Assembly: GCA_026702845.1 (NCBI GenBank)
Contig: JADCLS010000014.1
Coordinates: 102,956-166,955, forward strand
Length of the DNA stretch: 64,000 nucleotides
Direction: 5' to 3'
From: Candidatus Heimdallarchaeota archaeon
Lineage (GTDB): Archaea > Asgardarchaeota > Heimdallarchaeia > Heimdallarchaeales > Kariarchaeaceae
This document shows, one piece after another, positions 44,523 through 56,900 of this stretch. The notes beneath the pieces are model-generated. The model was not told the DNA's origin. It saw only the letters and a list, made by a program, of their open reading frames with translations, and did not search any database. The translations under genes and the position numbers were made by a program. Numbering within the stretch: position 1 is the stretch's first letter; each line of letters starts with the position of its first letter.

Positions 44523-44903
44523 TCACCTCTTCAGGAACTTTGGAAACAGCACATCCTCCTCATGATGTTCAAATACATTGAGAAATTGTTTTAATTCTTC
44601 CATCATTTTTTCCAGTGCAATCCAACCATCTTCCTTGATCACGAGTATTTTTTTAATACGTGGGCCATCTACATCTGCTTTTGATTCTATCAGATTTTTC
44701 TTTTCCAGGCGATCAATAGTGCTGTATATGGTAGGTAAGGGAGGACTTAATTCTCCCCATTTTTCTTCCAAATTTTTCTTTACTGAATAGGGATACAATG
44801 TTTCTGAGCTAAATGCAGCCATATAAAGAATTGCTAGATCAAGGAAACTCCCCCGTAATCTTCCTTTCCAGTGGCTCAACAGTTCAAGTATATCCTTCTT
44901 CAT
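44523..44903 (-). CDS. PadR-family transcriptional regulator
   Basis: The 126-residue protein is a PadR-like winged helix: Ser-Phe-Leu-Asp-Leu-Ala-Ile-Leu-Tyr-Met-Ala, Pro-Tyr-Ser-Val-Lys-Lys, and the recognition region Pro-Thr-Ile-Tyr-Ser-Thr-Ile-Asp-Arg-Leu-Glu-Lys-Lys-Asn-Leu-Ile. The helical C-terminus ends in Lys-Phe-Leu-Lys-Arg. It probably represses its own operon, which includes the HAAS membrane protein, through the repeated ATAGTAT/ATACTAT sites directly upstream. Confidence 0.85.
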   Translation of the reverse strand: MKKDILELLSHWKGRLRGSFLDLAILYMAAFSSETLYPYSVKKNLEEKWGELSPPLPTIYSTIDRLEKKNLIESKADVDGPRIKKILVIKEDGWIALEKMMEELKQFLNVFEHHEEDVLFPKFLKR

Positions 44904-44912
44904 GTGTGACTG

Positions 44913-44991
44913 ATAGTATTATGTGACTCATAGTATTAAAATACATCCAAAAATATACTATGAGACTGATACTATATTTGTCAAATAGTAT
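44913..44991. promoter_or_regulatory. Multiple ATAGTAT/ATACTAT sites upstream of the PadR gene (operator)
   Basis: ATAGTAT occurs at 44913-44919, 44930-44936 and 44985-44991, and its reverse complement at 44955-44961 and 44969-44975. CTCATAGTAT (from 44927) and ATACTATGAG (to 44964) form a perfect 10-base inverted repeat. PadR proteins bind ATACT/AGTAT-type palindromes, so this cluster is very probably the autoregulatory operator of the PadR/HAAS operon. Five copies in 80 bases are unlikely by chance even in AT-rich DNA. Confidence 0.7.
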
Positions 44992-45120
44992 TTTTTTACT
45001 ATTTAAGTAAGGGTTTTAGATTTGAGTTTATAGTAGTTATAGCTTCTATTAAGCATAATTTAAATTAATAGATGAGAATAGATAAGAAAATTGATTTCAG
45101 AAATTCAAGTTGAAAGAGTT

Positions 45121-48100
45121 TTACATTCCTTTGCTTTTTCTTCTTAGTTTTGGTACTGCTAACAGTGTAAATAACACTGTGAGCCATGAGATTGGCAACA
45201 TAGAAGGTTCTTCTGAGATTGTTGGTTCTGAGACGATTATTTCCTCAATAATAATTTGAACTGCATTTGACAACGTACTTGATCCTTCTGCATTTATTGC
45301 TCTCACAGCATAGAAATAATCATCTCCAATGTTTACATCACCATCTATAAATTGAAGTAATGTTGTTGAACCCAGATATTCAGTTATCGTAGTTGCACTA
45401 TCCCCACGATAGATTTCATATTTAATTATCGGAGATTGACCTGCGAAAGGAGGTGTCCATATTATTTTTGCTCGTTGTTCATAGCTAATACCTTCTATTA
45501 CTGGGGCAGCAGGGACTATTCCATCAGCACTTGGAATTACTTCTATTGTCTCTGAAGGAGCAGATTCACCGATTTCATTTATAGAGGACACAAAATACCT
45601 GTAGCTGTCACCATTGAGTAAATCAATGTCTACAAATTCTGGATTTGTACTGATTCCCCAAGAGACAAAACTTCCCATATGAGATCGATAAATTCTATAG
45701 TAATCTGCATTAGATACGGCATTCCAAGATAATTCATTCTTTGCATTCTGACCTGTTCCTAATAATCCAGTTGGGGTATCAGGACGAGGGGCAGAAATCT
45801 CAGACGCAATTCCAGGAATAATGAGATCACCAGGGCTAGTTTCCTCTAGATCATTAACCGCTACAACTTTGTAATAGTACGAAATTCCTGGTGTGACCTC
45901 CATATCTACAAAATAATATCGACTGGTATTGGCTATGTAATCTCCAAAAGTTTGACCGTCAGTAGAACGATAAATTAGGAAATATGCCATTGATCCTTCA
46001 CCAGTGGATTGTGGCACATCCCAGGTCAAGAGAATTGAACCATCAGTACCCTGAACTTGGAAATTGCTTGGATCAGTTATACCATCTACGATCTCAAATA
46101 CATATAGCAGATTGAGTGGGTTTCCCATTAAATCTTTGACTTGAATTAGCAATTGATACATTCCAGCAGGCAAGTTGAAGTTCAGATTAATCTGCCCATT
46201 AACTAACTGGGTAAACCCAACTTCTCCATCGAGGTAGAAGGTAACATTTGATTCCAAGCCAGAGTCATCAGAAACAACAAGTAGAAGACTAATAGCAGAA
46301 TCAAATGTAGTATGGATCACTGGACTTAGTGGAAGATTAGTGGAGACTACTTCTGGTCCTTGTCTGTCTATAGTAACAGTTCTTTCAACTATTCGTTGAT
46401 TTCCGTTTGCATCGGTTGCTATTACACGGATTTCATGAGCTCCTTCTCCTAAATCCAGATTCATATTAATGTATTTCTCATAATTTGGTGTTGTATCACG
46501 ATAATAAAGTTGACCATCAACAATTAGTTCCACTTCGCTAATTGTTCCATAATTGTCATCTAGGTAGACATTTACTGGTAGGAGACCATCAAACAGATCC
46601 TCATTTCTCCAATAAATTGAAGGTTTGAATAAATCAGATTGCGTATCCCAATACTGGATTTGTGGATGATTTGATACTCCTGTTTGAGTAAAAGGGAGAT
46701 CTGATTCAAGGATGTTTGCACCGATAAATTCTATCAGTCCATCACCATCAATATCTGTTGGAATCATTCGAGAGGACAACATAGTGGCAGTAAACACTCC
46801 TGGATAGATAATCTGACCCAAATGATTTATTACATTCACTCCCATTCCAGAAGCTATAATCTCATCAATACCATCACCATCAAAATCAAAGGGCATCATA
46901 TTACCAGTACCTACTTTTGACATCAAATAACGTCCAGTACTAGATATTGTGCTTGAAGTTCCCACATCATGAACTGTGAAGTCCCAATAATCGAAACTCG
47001 CATACTCTGATAAGTACATATGCTGGATATTTCGAGCTAAGATAATCTCATGTTTGCTATCAGAATCAAAATTACCCACTGCTGCCACATATAAACTAGT
47101 ATCTGGTGCTTCCATCTTCTTTGGATTAGTAATCCATCCAGATTTGGCTTCCAGAACAATAAGCCCATGTGCAGTGTAATCATCACCATTCGGATTATAA
47201 AGATAATATGAACCTCCAAGAATTAGGTCTGGTGCAGATGACCCACATACATCAGCAATATATGGTTCTCCTGATGGTCCAAAGTTGGGAACAACAGGTG
47301 ATATGCCTTCAACAGTTCCTGAGAGAGAAAGCGCAATTACTTGCCCATCTACATTGTATCCGATAATTTCTAATTGACCATCCTCGTCAATATCCATCAT
47401 CAATGTTCTTCCGCCAGAATTAGCAGGTGTAGTTACTCCAAGATCATGTTTAGGGAATCCAGAGACGTCAGATCCATCCTCTCCATTGAGAGCATAAAAT
47501 GAGATCCGGTTATTTTTACCATGGTGGAAAATCATTTCATCAATGTCGTCATTATCCAAATCTGCAAACACTAAATTTGTAATTTGATTGGGTGAAGAAT
47601 TTGTAATCTCAGTTATAAATGGTGAATATGAAGCTTCATTGCCCAAAAGGTCGTAAATTCTAACTATGTGCTTCCACGCAGCATCATAACTCTGATATGT
47701 GATGAGGATTTCAGGTTCTCCATCTCCAGTTACATCATGTACATGAACATTAGCATCCCAATAATCGGAGTACCTATCATTGTATTTGATATTTACAGGC
47801 CATCCTGGAAGTAATCCGTATTCCAGACTCTTAATTTGCAACATGTCTCTATAAATGTAGATATGATCAAGAACACCATCAGCATCAATATCAACATATT
47901 TTCTTGGAGATGAAATATACATCGATCCACCATCACCAGTTGGGCCTACATTTTCAAATCCCTCGAAATGTGTTGGTTTGGGGCTCATACCAGATGCGAA
48001 TCCATCGTTAAAGTAGACTCTTACATAATAGGAACCATCTGGGAAGGTAAAAGGTAATGGATCCATTGCAGACCAAAATTGGAATGTTCCCCAGGTTTCT

Positions 48101-50916
48101 TTGAGATAAACATATACCAAATCACCAGAATGAATCATTTGATCAGTGCGAGTATTATATATATAATACTTGGCCTCTGTCATACTTGTAATAAAGGTAG
48201 AACTACCCTGTCGATATACATCAGGAACTGAGATATAGATTTCAGATCCTATACCAAAAACTGGATTACCCATCACAATAACATTACTTGGAGGAGGAGG
48301 AATTGATACTACATATACAACAGGTTCGCTTCTCTCAGATATTTCAATCCCATCTTCAAGAGCTACAACAACAAATGTATGACGACCATCAGCAGCATTA
48401 GAAACAGGATATTCTAAATCTCTTACAACTGATGTTATCGTCTCTCCATTTGGCTTGGTATAGAAAACTTTGTAGTCACCAAACCATCCAGCACAACCCA
48501 CACAGAACTGGGCATTTACCCAACGCACTGTAAAGTCGCGTTCATCAACCTCTTTCTCACCAGTTCCATATAGATCTGGTGCAACTTTAAGCATATATTC
48601 TCCAATATCTGGAATATTGATACTTACTCTTTTGATATTGGAGTATGGGCTTGTTTGACCATTTATATCAATTGCATAAACCACATAGTATCGATAAACT
48701 AGTGATCCAACCACCCCTCTGTCATTTAATGAAATGCTTGTACTAGTTGTAGACCAACTCGCTACTATATTTCTCAAAGAACTGTCACTAAACTCACGTA
48801 TTATGTATTTATCTACAGAGTAACCTACTGCATTCCAATTAATTGAGAAATCTCCTGTTGTACTAGAAGAAGGACCACTGAGTACAGTAGGTGCTAACGA
48901 GGGTTGAGTGGATGTTTCTTCGATATACTGGATCCTTGGAAGAGTCATATAATTAGATAATACTTGTTCTTCAAGGAGCCTTCTATCGTTATCTCTTGTA
49001 TAATAATTCTGATAGATTTTCGCGATGTCATTCCAGATGAAATTATCAGCATCTCCTAACCAGCTTCTATAGAATAGTTTGGGATTATTATCAGTAGCTT
49101 TGATAGTTATTGTGACTGATCGAGTTTCACCTACTGTCAATTCATCATAGATTTCCATTAAATTGTAGGTTGATGTACTAGAAGACCAAGTTGTTTCAGA
49201 CTGAACATAAATATCAGAAACAGAAGTACTCGTAGTTGCCTTACCTAGGACTAGGTAGTTCCTGAATTGATTAGGCTTCACTGCGACGATAACTGCATTT
49301 TGCAGATAGACATGAGTTCCACTACCTGCGCCAGAATTTTGGTCTCCAATATTCTTGAAGTTAATTGTTAAATCCAGTGTTTGAGAGCTTCCCAATTCGG
49401 CTATTCCAGATGCAGAAACTAATACTTCAGGTATTGGGTGAAGGTCACTGTTATCAATTTTTTTACTTATAAACTTTTTAATAAATAAAGTGCGCTCAGC
49501 AATTAGAATAAGACCATCATATATTTGTATGCTATAAGGTCCATCTGATCCATCACGGGTAGCATAGAAAGTATACGATGCTTCTCCTGCACTGTTTGTG
49601 TAATCGGTTTTTAAATGAATTTTATCTCCTCTTGGAGTTAATAATTTGAATTTAATATCCCATTGTCCTGTTGGGTCATATTTTTCAGGTGTTGACACAT
49701 CATCATGATAAATAAAAGCAGATATTTTAACGGGTTCACCAGCTGGTATCCATGAAATAGGTTTATCTTCAGGATCTAATCCCGCAGATAACTTCATAAA
49801 TGCTTTATTATCTGACTCTGCTGTTGGCCAACCCCATCTGAGGGGAATTTTATAGTTAAATTTCTCAATAAGGATATTTCCGTCCAATGATATATAAAAT
49901 ACAGAACTACTTGGTAATTCAATTCCTGTAGGAATACCAAAATAGTATTTTATTTTTAATTTATCAAATTTTGATATAAAGTTGATATTTGCAGTCAAAA
50001 GTGAACCGAGACCAATTTTTATTCCTATCCCAATTTCAAAAGCAAAATTTGTAACTGCCAGTTCAACACAAAATGTTGAAGGGTAGTATGTCAAGCTAAA
50101 GCTGAAGGCAATTTTAATAGGTGTTAAGAAGTCGGATAATTTATCAACGTAAGGAGCTAAGAATGCTAAGCTACCTCCACTTGCTAATGATATTAGAAAA
50201 GCGAGCAATTTATCAGTAGGGATGGTGACATCCAATTTAAATTGCCCCCATAAGCTTATTTTAGATATTTCAGCAGTAAAGGTACCTCTTGTATACGTGA
50301 ATTCAATATCTGCATTAATTGAAACTAATAATTCTTTAAACCAAGATGCATTTTTGTTTTTCACTAAATATGCAACTAATGATGATAGAATTTCATCAGC
50401 TGCATTGGAAGATTGTTCAGCAAGCGTCACAATAATAGCTTCAATATCTTGATCAATATCATGAATTAATAATTCTGCTAATTGAACAATCATATCTTCA
50501 AAACTCAAGGTCAAGTCTAAGTATATACCCGCAGATGCCTTAACTGTTCGTGTATTGCCAACTTGGGTAACAGATATTGACATCCCATAATTAAGCTCTA
50601 AGATTCCTAAGGAAATTTCTACTTTATCCTCAAATGTACCTTGAGTAATATCATTTGGAAATTCAGTTTCAGTTAATTGAATTAATGAAGAAACTATAGG
50701 AATTTCATTTCCACTACCAGATGATTGAGGTTCTATGATGTATGAATTATCGGTAGGATCTGTTTCTTTAATTTCAGTATCAATTGGAGTTACAGGCGAT
50801 GTTGTAGAAGGTGCATCTGGTTTAATTGCAGAAGCTGGTGCTAACGATACAAGTAACAGTCCTATTAGGACAGATACTATTATGGATTTAAATAGATGTG
50901 TTTGATTAATTTTCAT
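45121..50916 (-). CDS. Large secreted FG-GAP/FN3 surface protein, C-terminally anchored
   Basis: A 1931-residue protein has a signal peptide (Ile-Ile-Val-Ser-Val-Leu-Ile-Gly-Leu-Leu-Leu, cleavage near Ala-Ser-Ala). Residues 1-430 were not assigned. FN3-like and other beta domains follow. At about residues 1000-1410 are at least seven FG-GAP/VCBS-type repeats with calcium-binding Asp-x-Asp-x-Asp-Gly loops (Asp-Ile-Asp-Ala-Asp-Gly, Asp-Val-Thr-Gly-Asp-Gly, Asp-Phe-Asp-Gly-Asp-Gly), like integrin alpha propellers. Three FN3 domains lie near residues 1610-1895, then a hydrophobic helix and Leu-Arg-Arg-Lys-Ser-Lys. It acts at the cell surface. Its ATG overlaps the stop of the 3980-residue protein's gene (ATGA), so the two are co-translated. 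Confidence 0.85.
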   Translation of the reverse strand: MKINQTHLFKSIIVSVLIGLLLVSLAPASAIKPDAPSTTSPVTPIDTEIKETDPTDNSYIIEPQSSGSGNEIPIVSSLIQLTETEFPNDITQGTFEDKVEISLGILELNYGMSISVTQVGNTRTVKASAGIYLDLTLSFEDMIVQLAELLIHDIDQDIEAIIVTLAEQSSNAADEILSSLVAYLVKNKNASWFKELLVSINADIEFTYTRGTFTAEISKISLWGQFKLDVTIPTDKLLAFLISLASGGSLAFLAPYVDKLSDFLTPIKIAFSFSLTYYPSTFCVELAVTNFAFEIGIGIKIGLGSLLTANINFISKFDKLKIKYYFGIPTGIELPSSSVFYISLDGNILIEKFNYKIPLRWGWPTAESDNKAFMKLSAGLDPEDKPISWIPAGEPVKISAFIYHDDVSTPEKYDPTGQWDIKFKLLTPRGDKIHLKTDYTNSAGEASYTFYATRDGSDGPYSIQIYDGLILIAERTLFIKKFISKKIDNSDLHPIPEVLVSASGIAELGSSQTLDLTINFKNIGDQNSGAGSGTHVYLQNAVIVAVKPNQFRNYLVLGKATTSTSVSDIYVQSETTWSSSTSTYNLMEIYDELTVGETRSVTITIKATDNNPKLFYRSWLGDADNFIWNDIAKIYQNYYTRDNDRRLLEEQVLSNYMTLPRIQYIEETSTQPSLAPTVLSGPSSSTTGDFSINWNAVGYSVDKYIIREFSDSSLRNIVASWSTTSTSISLNDRGVVGSLVYRYYVVYAIDINGQTSPYSNIKRVSINIPDIGEYMLKVAPDLYGTGEKEVDERDFTVRWVNAQFCVGCAGWFGDYKVFYTKPNGETITSVVRDLEYPVSNAADGRHTFVVVALEDGIEISERSEPVVYVVSIPPPPSNVIVMGNPVFGIGSEIYISVPDVYRQGSSTFITSMTEAKYYIYNTRTDQMIHSGDLVYVYLKETWGTFQFWSAMDPLPFTFPDGSYYVRVYFNDGFASGMSPKPTHFEGFENVGPTGDGGSMYISSPRKYVDIDADGVLDHIYIYRDMLQIKSLEYGLLPGWPVNIKYNDRYSDYWDANVHVHDVTGDGEPEILITYQSYDAAWKHIVRIYDLLGNEASYSPFITEITNSSPNQITNLVFADLDNDDIDEMIFHHGKNNRISFYALNGEDGSDVSGFPKHDLGVTTPANSGGRTLMMDIDEDGQLEIIGYNVDGQVIALSLSGTVEGISPVVPNFGPSGEPYIADVCGSSAPDLILGGSYYLYNPNGDDYTAHGLIVLEAKSGWITNPKKMEAPDTSLYVAAVGNFDSDSKHEIILARNIQHMYLSEYASFDYWDFTVHDVGTSSTISSTGRYLMSKVGTGNMMPFDFDGDGIDEIIASGMGVNVINHLGQIIYPGVFTATMLSSRMIPTDIDGDGLIEFIGANILESDLPFTQTGVSNHPQIQYWDTQSDLFKPSIYWRNEDLFDGLLPVNVYLDDNYGTISEVELIVDGQLYYRDTTPNYEKYINMNLDLGEGAHEIRVIATDANGNQRIVERTVTIDRQGPEVVSTNLPLSPVIHTTFDSAISLLLVVSDDSGLESNVTFYLDGEVGFTQLVNGQINLNFNLPAGMYQLLIQVKDLMGNPLNLLYVFEIVDGITDPSNFQVQGTDGSILLTWDVPQSTGEGSMAYFLIYRSTDGQTFGDYIANTSRYYFVDMEVTPGISYYYKVVAVNDLEETSPGDLIIPGIASEISAPRPDTPTGLLGTGQNAKNELSWNAVSNADYYRIYRSHMGSFVSWGISTNPEFVDIDLLNGDSYRYFVSSINEIGESAPSETIEVIPSADGIVPAAPVIEGISYEQRAKIIWTPPFAGQSPIIKYEIYRGDSATTITEYLGSTTLLQFIDGDVNIGDDYFYAVRAINAEGSSTLSNAVQIIIEEIIVSEPTISEEPSMLPISWLTVLFTLLAVPKLRRKSKGM

Positions 50917-53900
50917 AGTTCTTCCCTCCTTCTTAAGAAATTGGTTCTCATTATGAGACCAAATAGAGCAAAGCTAAGAATGACGACTTCAATACTTATT
51001 GGTAAAAATGATCCTTCACTTTCTTCAATTGTCGTTTCAGCATTTGGATTGACAAAATTCACAGTGTTACTTTGTAAAGATTCAGAATGAACCTCTTGAT
51101 TAGCTGCCAATCTATATGTGTATGATGACCCATAAATGACATTTCCATCATAATAAGTCGTTGTGTCTCTATCAAGGATAGCTATTAACGCATAACCATT
51201 ACCATCATCTCGATATAACAGTATCTTTTGAATTCCAGTGCTAGAATCAACCTCCCAAGTTACCACAATTATCTCTCCATTTTGCATTGCAGAAAGTGAG
51301 GTTAACTGGTTAGTCAGATCTGTACCCATTTGGGTAGAAACAGCCACTGAATTAGATAAAGCTGATTCACCCTGATCATTTACAGCACTCACTCTGTAGT
51401 AATATGTCATCCCAGGGTTTTCAATTGTATCTGTGTACGAAGTTGTAGTAGTATCAGCTAATACAATGAAATTCTGATTGTCTACCGATTGATATATGAT
51501 ATATTTAACAATTCCAGATCCTACATAAGAGGGTTCAGTCCATGTTAAGGAAATTACATTACCATTTGAATCCCCTGTGAGAACAGGTGCATGAGGCACT
51601 GTACCTGGTGATTCAAAGAGGATATTCAAAGGACCAACCTCTTCACTAGATCCAAACTCATTGAATGCTAGAAGTTTATAACTATAACTTACTCCATCAC
51701 TGACTGCATAATCAGTGAAATTCAAAGCATAAGTTACGGTTAATTCAGTGAATTCATTACTTCCTACTGATCTTAAGATCGTATATCCTACAATCTCAGC
51801 ATTAAGATTTTCTGGTTCATTCCATTTCAAGAACACACCATTCGTTGTGGCTTCAATAGTAAATCCATCTGGTGTAGACGGTGCGATTGCAGGTTGTGAC
51901 ATAACATTTATCACTTCAGAGAAGCTACTTTCTCCGATATCATTCTCTGCAACTATTGCATAGTAATAGATGATATAATTCACAACTGTATTATCGATAA
52001 ACTCAGTAGTTGTAGTATTTCCGATAAGAGATAATGTATTTGGATTAGTACTTCTATAGATGTGATAGATAAGTCCCTGAGCATTTTGGAGCGGTGGGTT
52101 CCAGGTGAGGATAACCTCACTATCAGAAACAGCCGCATCAAAATTGGTTACTGTTGAGGGATAGCCTGACCCTGGAAGAGCTTCTAGAACCACTTCAGAG
52201 GAAGAATCACTTGAACCACCCGAATTAATCACAATAACATAATATTGGTAACTATTACCGGCGATTACATCATAATCCGCGAAGAATTTGGCAGATGTTA
52301 AGCCAATTGAAATGAAATTCCCCCCAGACTCAGCTCTATGGATAACAAACTCAACACCTGATACTGAATAATTCCAGTAGATGTAGTTATAACCAGGCAT
52401 TGATACACCATCTATTTCTATGATTGCTGAGGGTGGAGGAACTTCTTCTTGTGGTTGAGCTACAACGATATTTGATATACTGCTCTCACCAGCATTGTTT
52501 ACTGCTGTGACAAAATACTGATAAAGGATACCATTTAATACAGTAGAATCCGTGTAATATAGATTGGTCGTGTTGCCAAGGAATAATCTAGAGTTGGTTT
52601 CATCTGCTCTGTAAATATTGTAAACTTCAGCGTCTCCTAACCATTCTAAGTATACAAACCCATCTCCTGATGTCGCATTTAGATTTGTAGGTGCAGGTGG
52701 TAAATCTAAATTAATTGCAATATACACCTCAATTTCAGAAGCCTGAGGCCCTTCTCCTAATGCATTAACAGCAGCCACCTTGTAATAGTACGTAGTTTCA
52801 TAGGATAATCCTTGATCTAGAAATTCTGTCAATGTTGTGGAGACTAGAAATACGAATCCTGAACCTGAGGTGGTTGATCGATAAATTCTATATTCTGTCA
52901 CTGGGCTACCTCCATCAGTATTAGGTGCAGCCCAGCTCAGAGTTACCTCATCATCATTTACCTGTGCATTGAATTCTAAAGGTACACTTGGTGGACCTAG
53001 AGGGATCAGTATTTTAACATTTGATTCATTAGAGTTTCCTGCCTCATTGGTAGCCACTATCTTGTATGAGTAGGAAACTCCATTAATCAACCCATTATGG
53101 GTGTAACTATTTTCAATGATGGTATCCAGTAAAGTGTAGCTGCCATCACCTTCAACTAAATAATAGATAGAAATTGCAGTAATAGAGCTACCACCATCAT
53201 CTGAGATTACCCAAGTTAGTGTTATGCTTTCTGATGCCACTGAACCATCCAATACAGGTGTGGATGGAGTAGTATAGGGATATGCAGAAACAGTATTACT
53301 GGGATCACCCTCTCCAATGGCATTCTCACCAGTCACGTAATAATAGTAGGTCTGACCATTTGTCAAACCAGAATCGATATAGCTTAGAGAGCTGGTAGTT
53401 GCAAGGAATACAAAATTTGAGCCATCCAAACTGCGATAGATTAAGTAATTATTAGCTGATGCTTCAGAATTCCATTGGATTTCTATTGACTGATCACTTC
53501 CTAAAATCGTCAAACCTGTAATGATTGTAGGGGCTAGATCATAGAAAATGCTCACCTCAGATGCTCTTACAGATTCACCTTTTGCATTGATAGCTGAAAC
53601 TTGGTAATAATAGGTCGTCTCCTCAGCTAAACTAATAGTATCTATAAACTGGAGAGTTGTAGAACTACCTAAGAAACTCAAGGATCCACTAGTTGTTCCA
53701 CGATAAACGTAATATTCAGTAATTGGTTGTCCTCCATTATCAACAGGTGCTTGCCAATCAATAATTATTGAGGTTCCATCCAGTGTAACTTGAAGGTTGG
53801 TTGGTGCATCTGGCACCGTTCCAGGAAGCACAGGAGTTGCTGATACCTCGTTTGATATGAGACTTTCATGCTGAGCGTTGAAAGCAGTAATAACATAGTA

Positions 53901-56900
53901 GTAAGTTATATCATTTGCCACTGAGGTATCTAAATAGGTCAGAATTGTGACATTTGTTAGGAAAATATAAGATCCTGAACTAGTGCCTCTGTAAATTGCA
54001 TAGGTTGTAATCGGTAATCCACCTGTGTCTACAGGTGCTGACCAAGTGAGAGTAACCTCAGTATCTCCAGCAGTTGCCTGAACATTGGTGGGAGACCCAG
54101 GGATTCCTGCAGGAATGGCACTTACCTCTACAGATGAGGGTGAATCTCCTTGTGCATTGTATGCAATGATCACATAGAAGTACTCGACTCCATTTGATAC
54201 ACTGAGATCAGCATAGATAAGCTGAGTGGTTGTTATTAGCAATGTATAACCCGAGCCTGATGTTGTACTTCTATAAACCTTATATCCATCTATTCCAATT
54301 CCACCATCAGAGGATGGAACTGACCAACTAATGGTTAGTTGGGAAGGATTTGATGTTATCAATACATTTAGGGGTTCTGAAGGTGGTGTGGTAGCAGGTG
54401 TGGTTACAGTAAGAAATACGGTATCCTGGGCATATAATCCTGAAGAATCATAAACCGTAATTACGAATGTATATGAAGCAACCGCAAAGCCATCAATATC
54501 AACAACTATACTACCTGATGTCCAAGATTGTCCAGAGATATAAGCAGATCCATTAATAGTCACATCGTAATAATCAGGCTGAATATCTGATGCAGACCAG
54601 GTGATCTCATTACCGGTTGATCCTACAATATATTGTAAATCATTAGGAGAATTTAGAGTAGGTGCGGTAGCATCTATTACTGTTATAACAACTACATCAA
54701 ATACAATATTTCCTGCCACATCTGATATACTCAGATTATACGTGAAGGTACCTATGGCTAAATCATCGAGGGAATAGGATATTGTTCCATTATTCCATGA
54801 TTGGTTAGTTACAATTAATACACTATTTTGGGTAATATTGTATCTATAGGGATTTTCATCCCCAACTGACCAATCAACCGTATCTCCTATATCTCCATAA
54901 TTCACACTGAAATCTGCTGGAGAACTAATTTCAGGAGAAGTTATATCAGCTACTGGTGCATATAAATTATAGAGATCTGTAACTTGAGTTCCAGATAGAG
55001 ATGTGTTATAGAATTTGGTCTCATCCACATATCCATGGAAATTACCAGTTGGGGTATACTCTGCATCTCCTATTCTGGCATGATATTGTGTTGTTACTGC
55101 ATAGTAGGTACCATCCCAAGCGATCTCATTGGCCAAATTACCATTAAGATAGAATTGTAACTTGCCATTAGTTTTATCATTAATTATTACAGCATGTGCC
55201 CATACATTCAATTCAACTGGAATTGTGTCACTTGTAATAAATACATTTCCACTGGATGTCGAGAACCAAGAATCATAGTAGCCATCTGATGCAACATCTA
55301 ACCTGAATATTGTAGTCCCAGTAGGACGTGTAATAATATTAAATACATTGCCACCATGGGATAAGGGTTTAAACCAAATTGATACAGCCATATCATCAAA
55401 TCTCTGGAAATGATAGCCTAAATCAATTGTATCATCGACACCATCAAGATATACACCCGATCCTTCTACACCCGTATCAAAGAAAGCTCCATTCTGAAGT
55501 GTGGCATCATAACCTGTACCCTGTTGCTCGGTTGAGGTAAGTCCAGAGCCTTCATTGAAATTCCAATGAGCCCACAAGTCTGATGAAGTGGATAGACTAG
55601 ATGATTTCATAACCACCTTATCTATCTCTATCCAAGTACCTGCACCACCACACCATTCGGTTGAGGTGATCACAAAGGGTAAATCAATAGTTGGGATTCG
55701 ATTAGGTTGTGTGTAAGTTTCAACAAGTACTCCATCTACATATCGTAATATTTCAGCCTCTCCACGTACGATTGTATAGTTGTGAAAATTAGCATCTGTA
55801 GTGTATGGAGATGAATATGAGGCATATCCATCTTTAATATATCCAAAGCTTAAATCATTTGATGTACCTTGGAAACATGAAATTGTATTCGCAGCTCCAT
55901 AGGTTGTAGAGTAATTATACCAAGAGTTCCAGTAATAGTAACCCCAATTATTAGTCAAGGGAGCCATATCGGTGAAACCAAATCCATTACCTCTACAAGA
56001 TGCCACATTAGTATTGAATTTAGCAATAACTGATACTGTAGTCATATTGCTATATTCTGGTTTTGTGATTACACCTGAGAATGAATGGCCACCAGCACTG
56101 AAAACAACAGTTTCTCCGCTGGAAATATCCTTATTAGCAGTTCCATAATCAGCTGTATTCCATATTGTAGGATCATAACCATACGTAGGATCATTAAAAT
56201 CATCAACGATCATTCCTTGTGGAAGTGGTTCATTAATTGTCACAACTACCACATCATATGATATATTTCCTGCTGTATCCGAAATGGAGAGATTATATGT
56301 GTACATTCCCGCAGGTAATCCATCTAAGCTGTATGAGATAGTTCCATTGACCCATGCGGAATTAGTAGCTGCATATGCTCCATTCTGTGTTAAATTGTAT
56401 TTTGATGGATTGGCATCACCTACTGTCCAGGCTACTGTTTGTCCAGTTTGACCTTCTGTTATAGAGAAATCTGCTGGGGAGGTTACGTCGGGTTTTGTAG
56501 TGTCTGGTGTCGGTGCATGTAAGTTATAGAGTTCTGATACTTGAACTACAGATAGAGAAGTATTGTAAAATCTAACCTCATCAATTATACCTTCAAAATC
56601 AAGACCTATTGTAGCTGAAACAAAAATATTCTGAAATACTCCCCCATCAAAGGATTGAATTGAAAATACTTGTCCATTAACATAAAAAATTCCTTGATTA
56701 GTTATTGCATCTTTTACCAATACAACTTGGTACCAAGTATTATCTAAGATATCAGTAAAACCAGATTCAAAATAATCTCCACCATCATCATGATAATAGC
56801 CAATATACTTACCACCATTAAAATTATGTCCAAATGCTATATGATTATTTGATGTAGATTGTTGTCGGATTATTGATCCTGTTTGTCCGACCTCAGGTTT

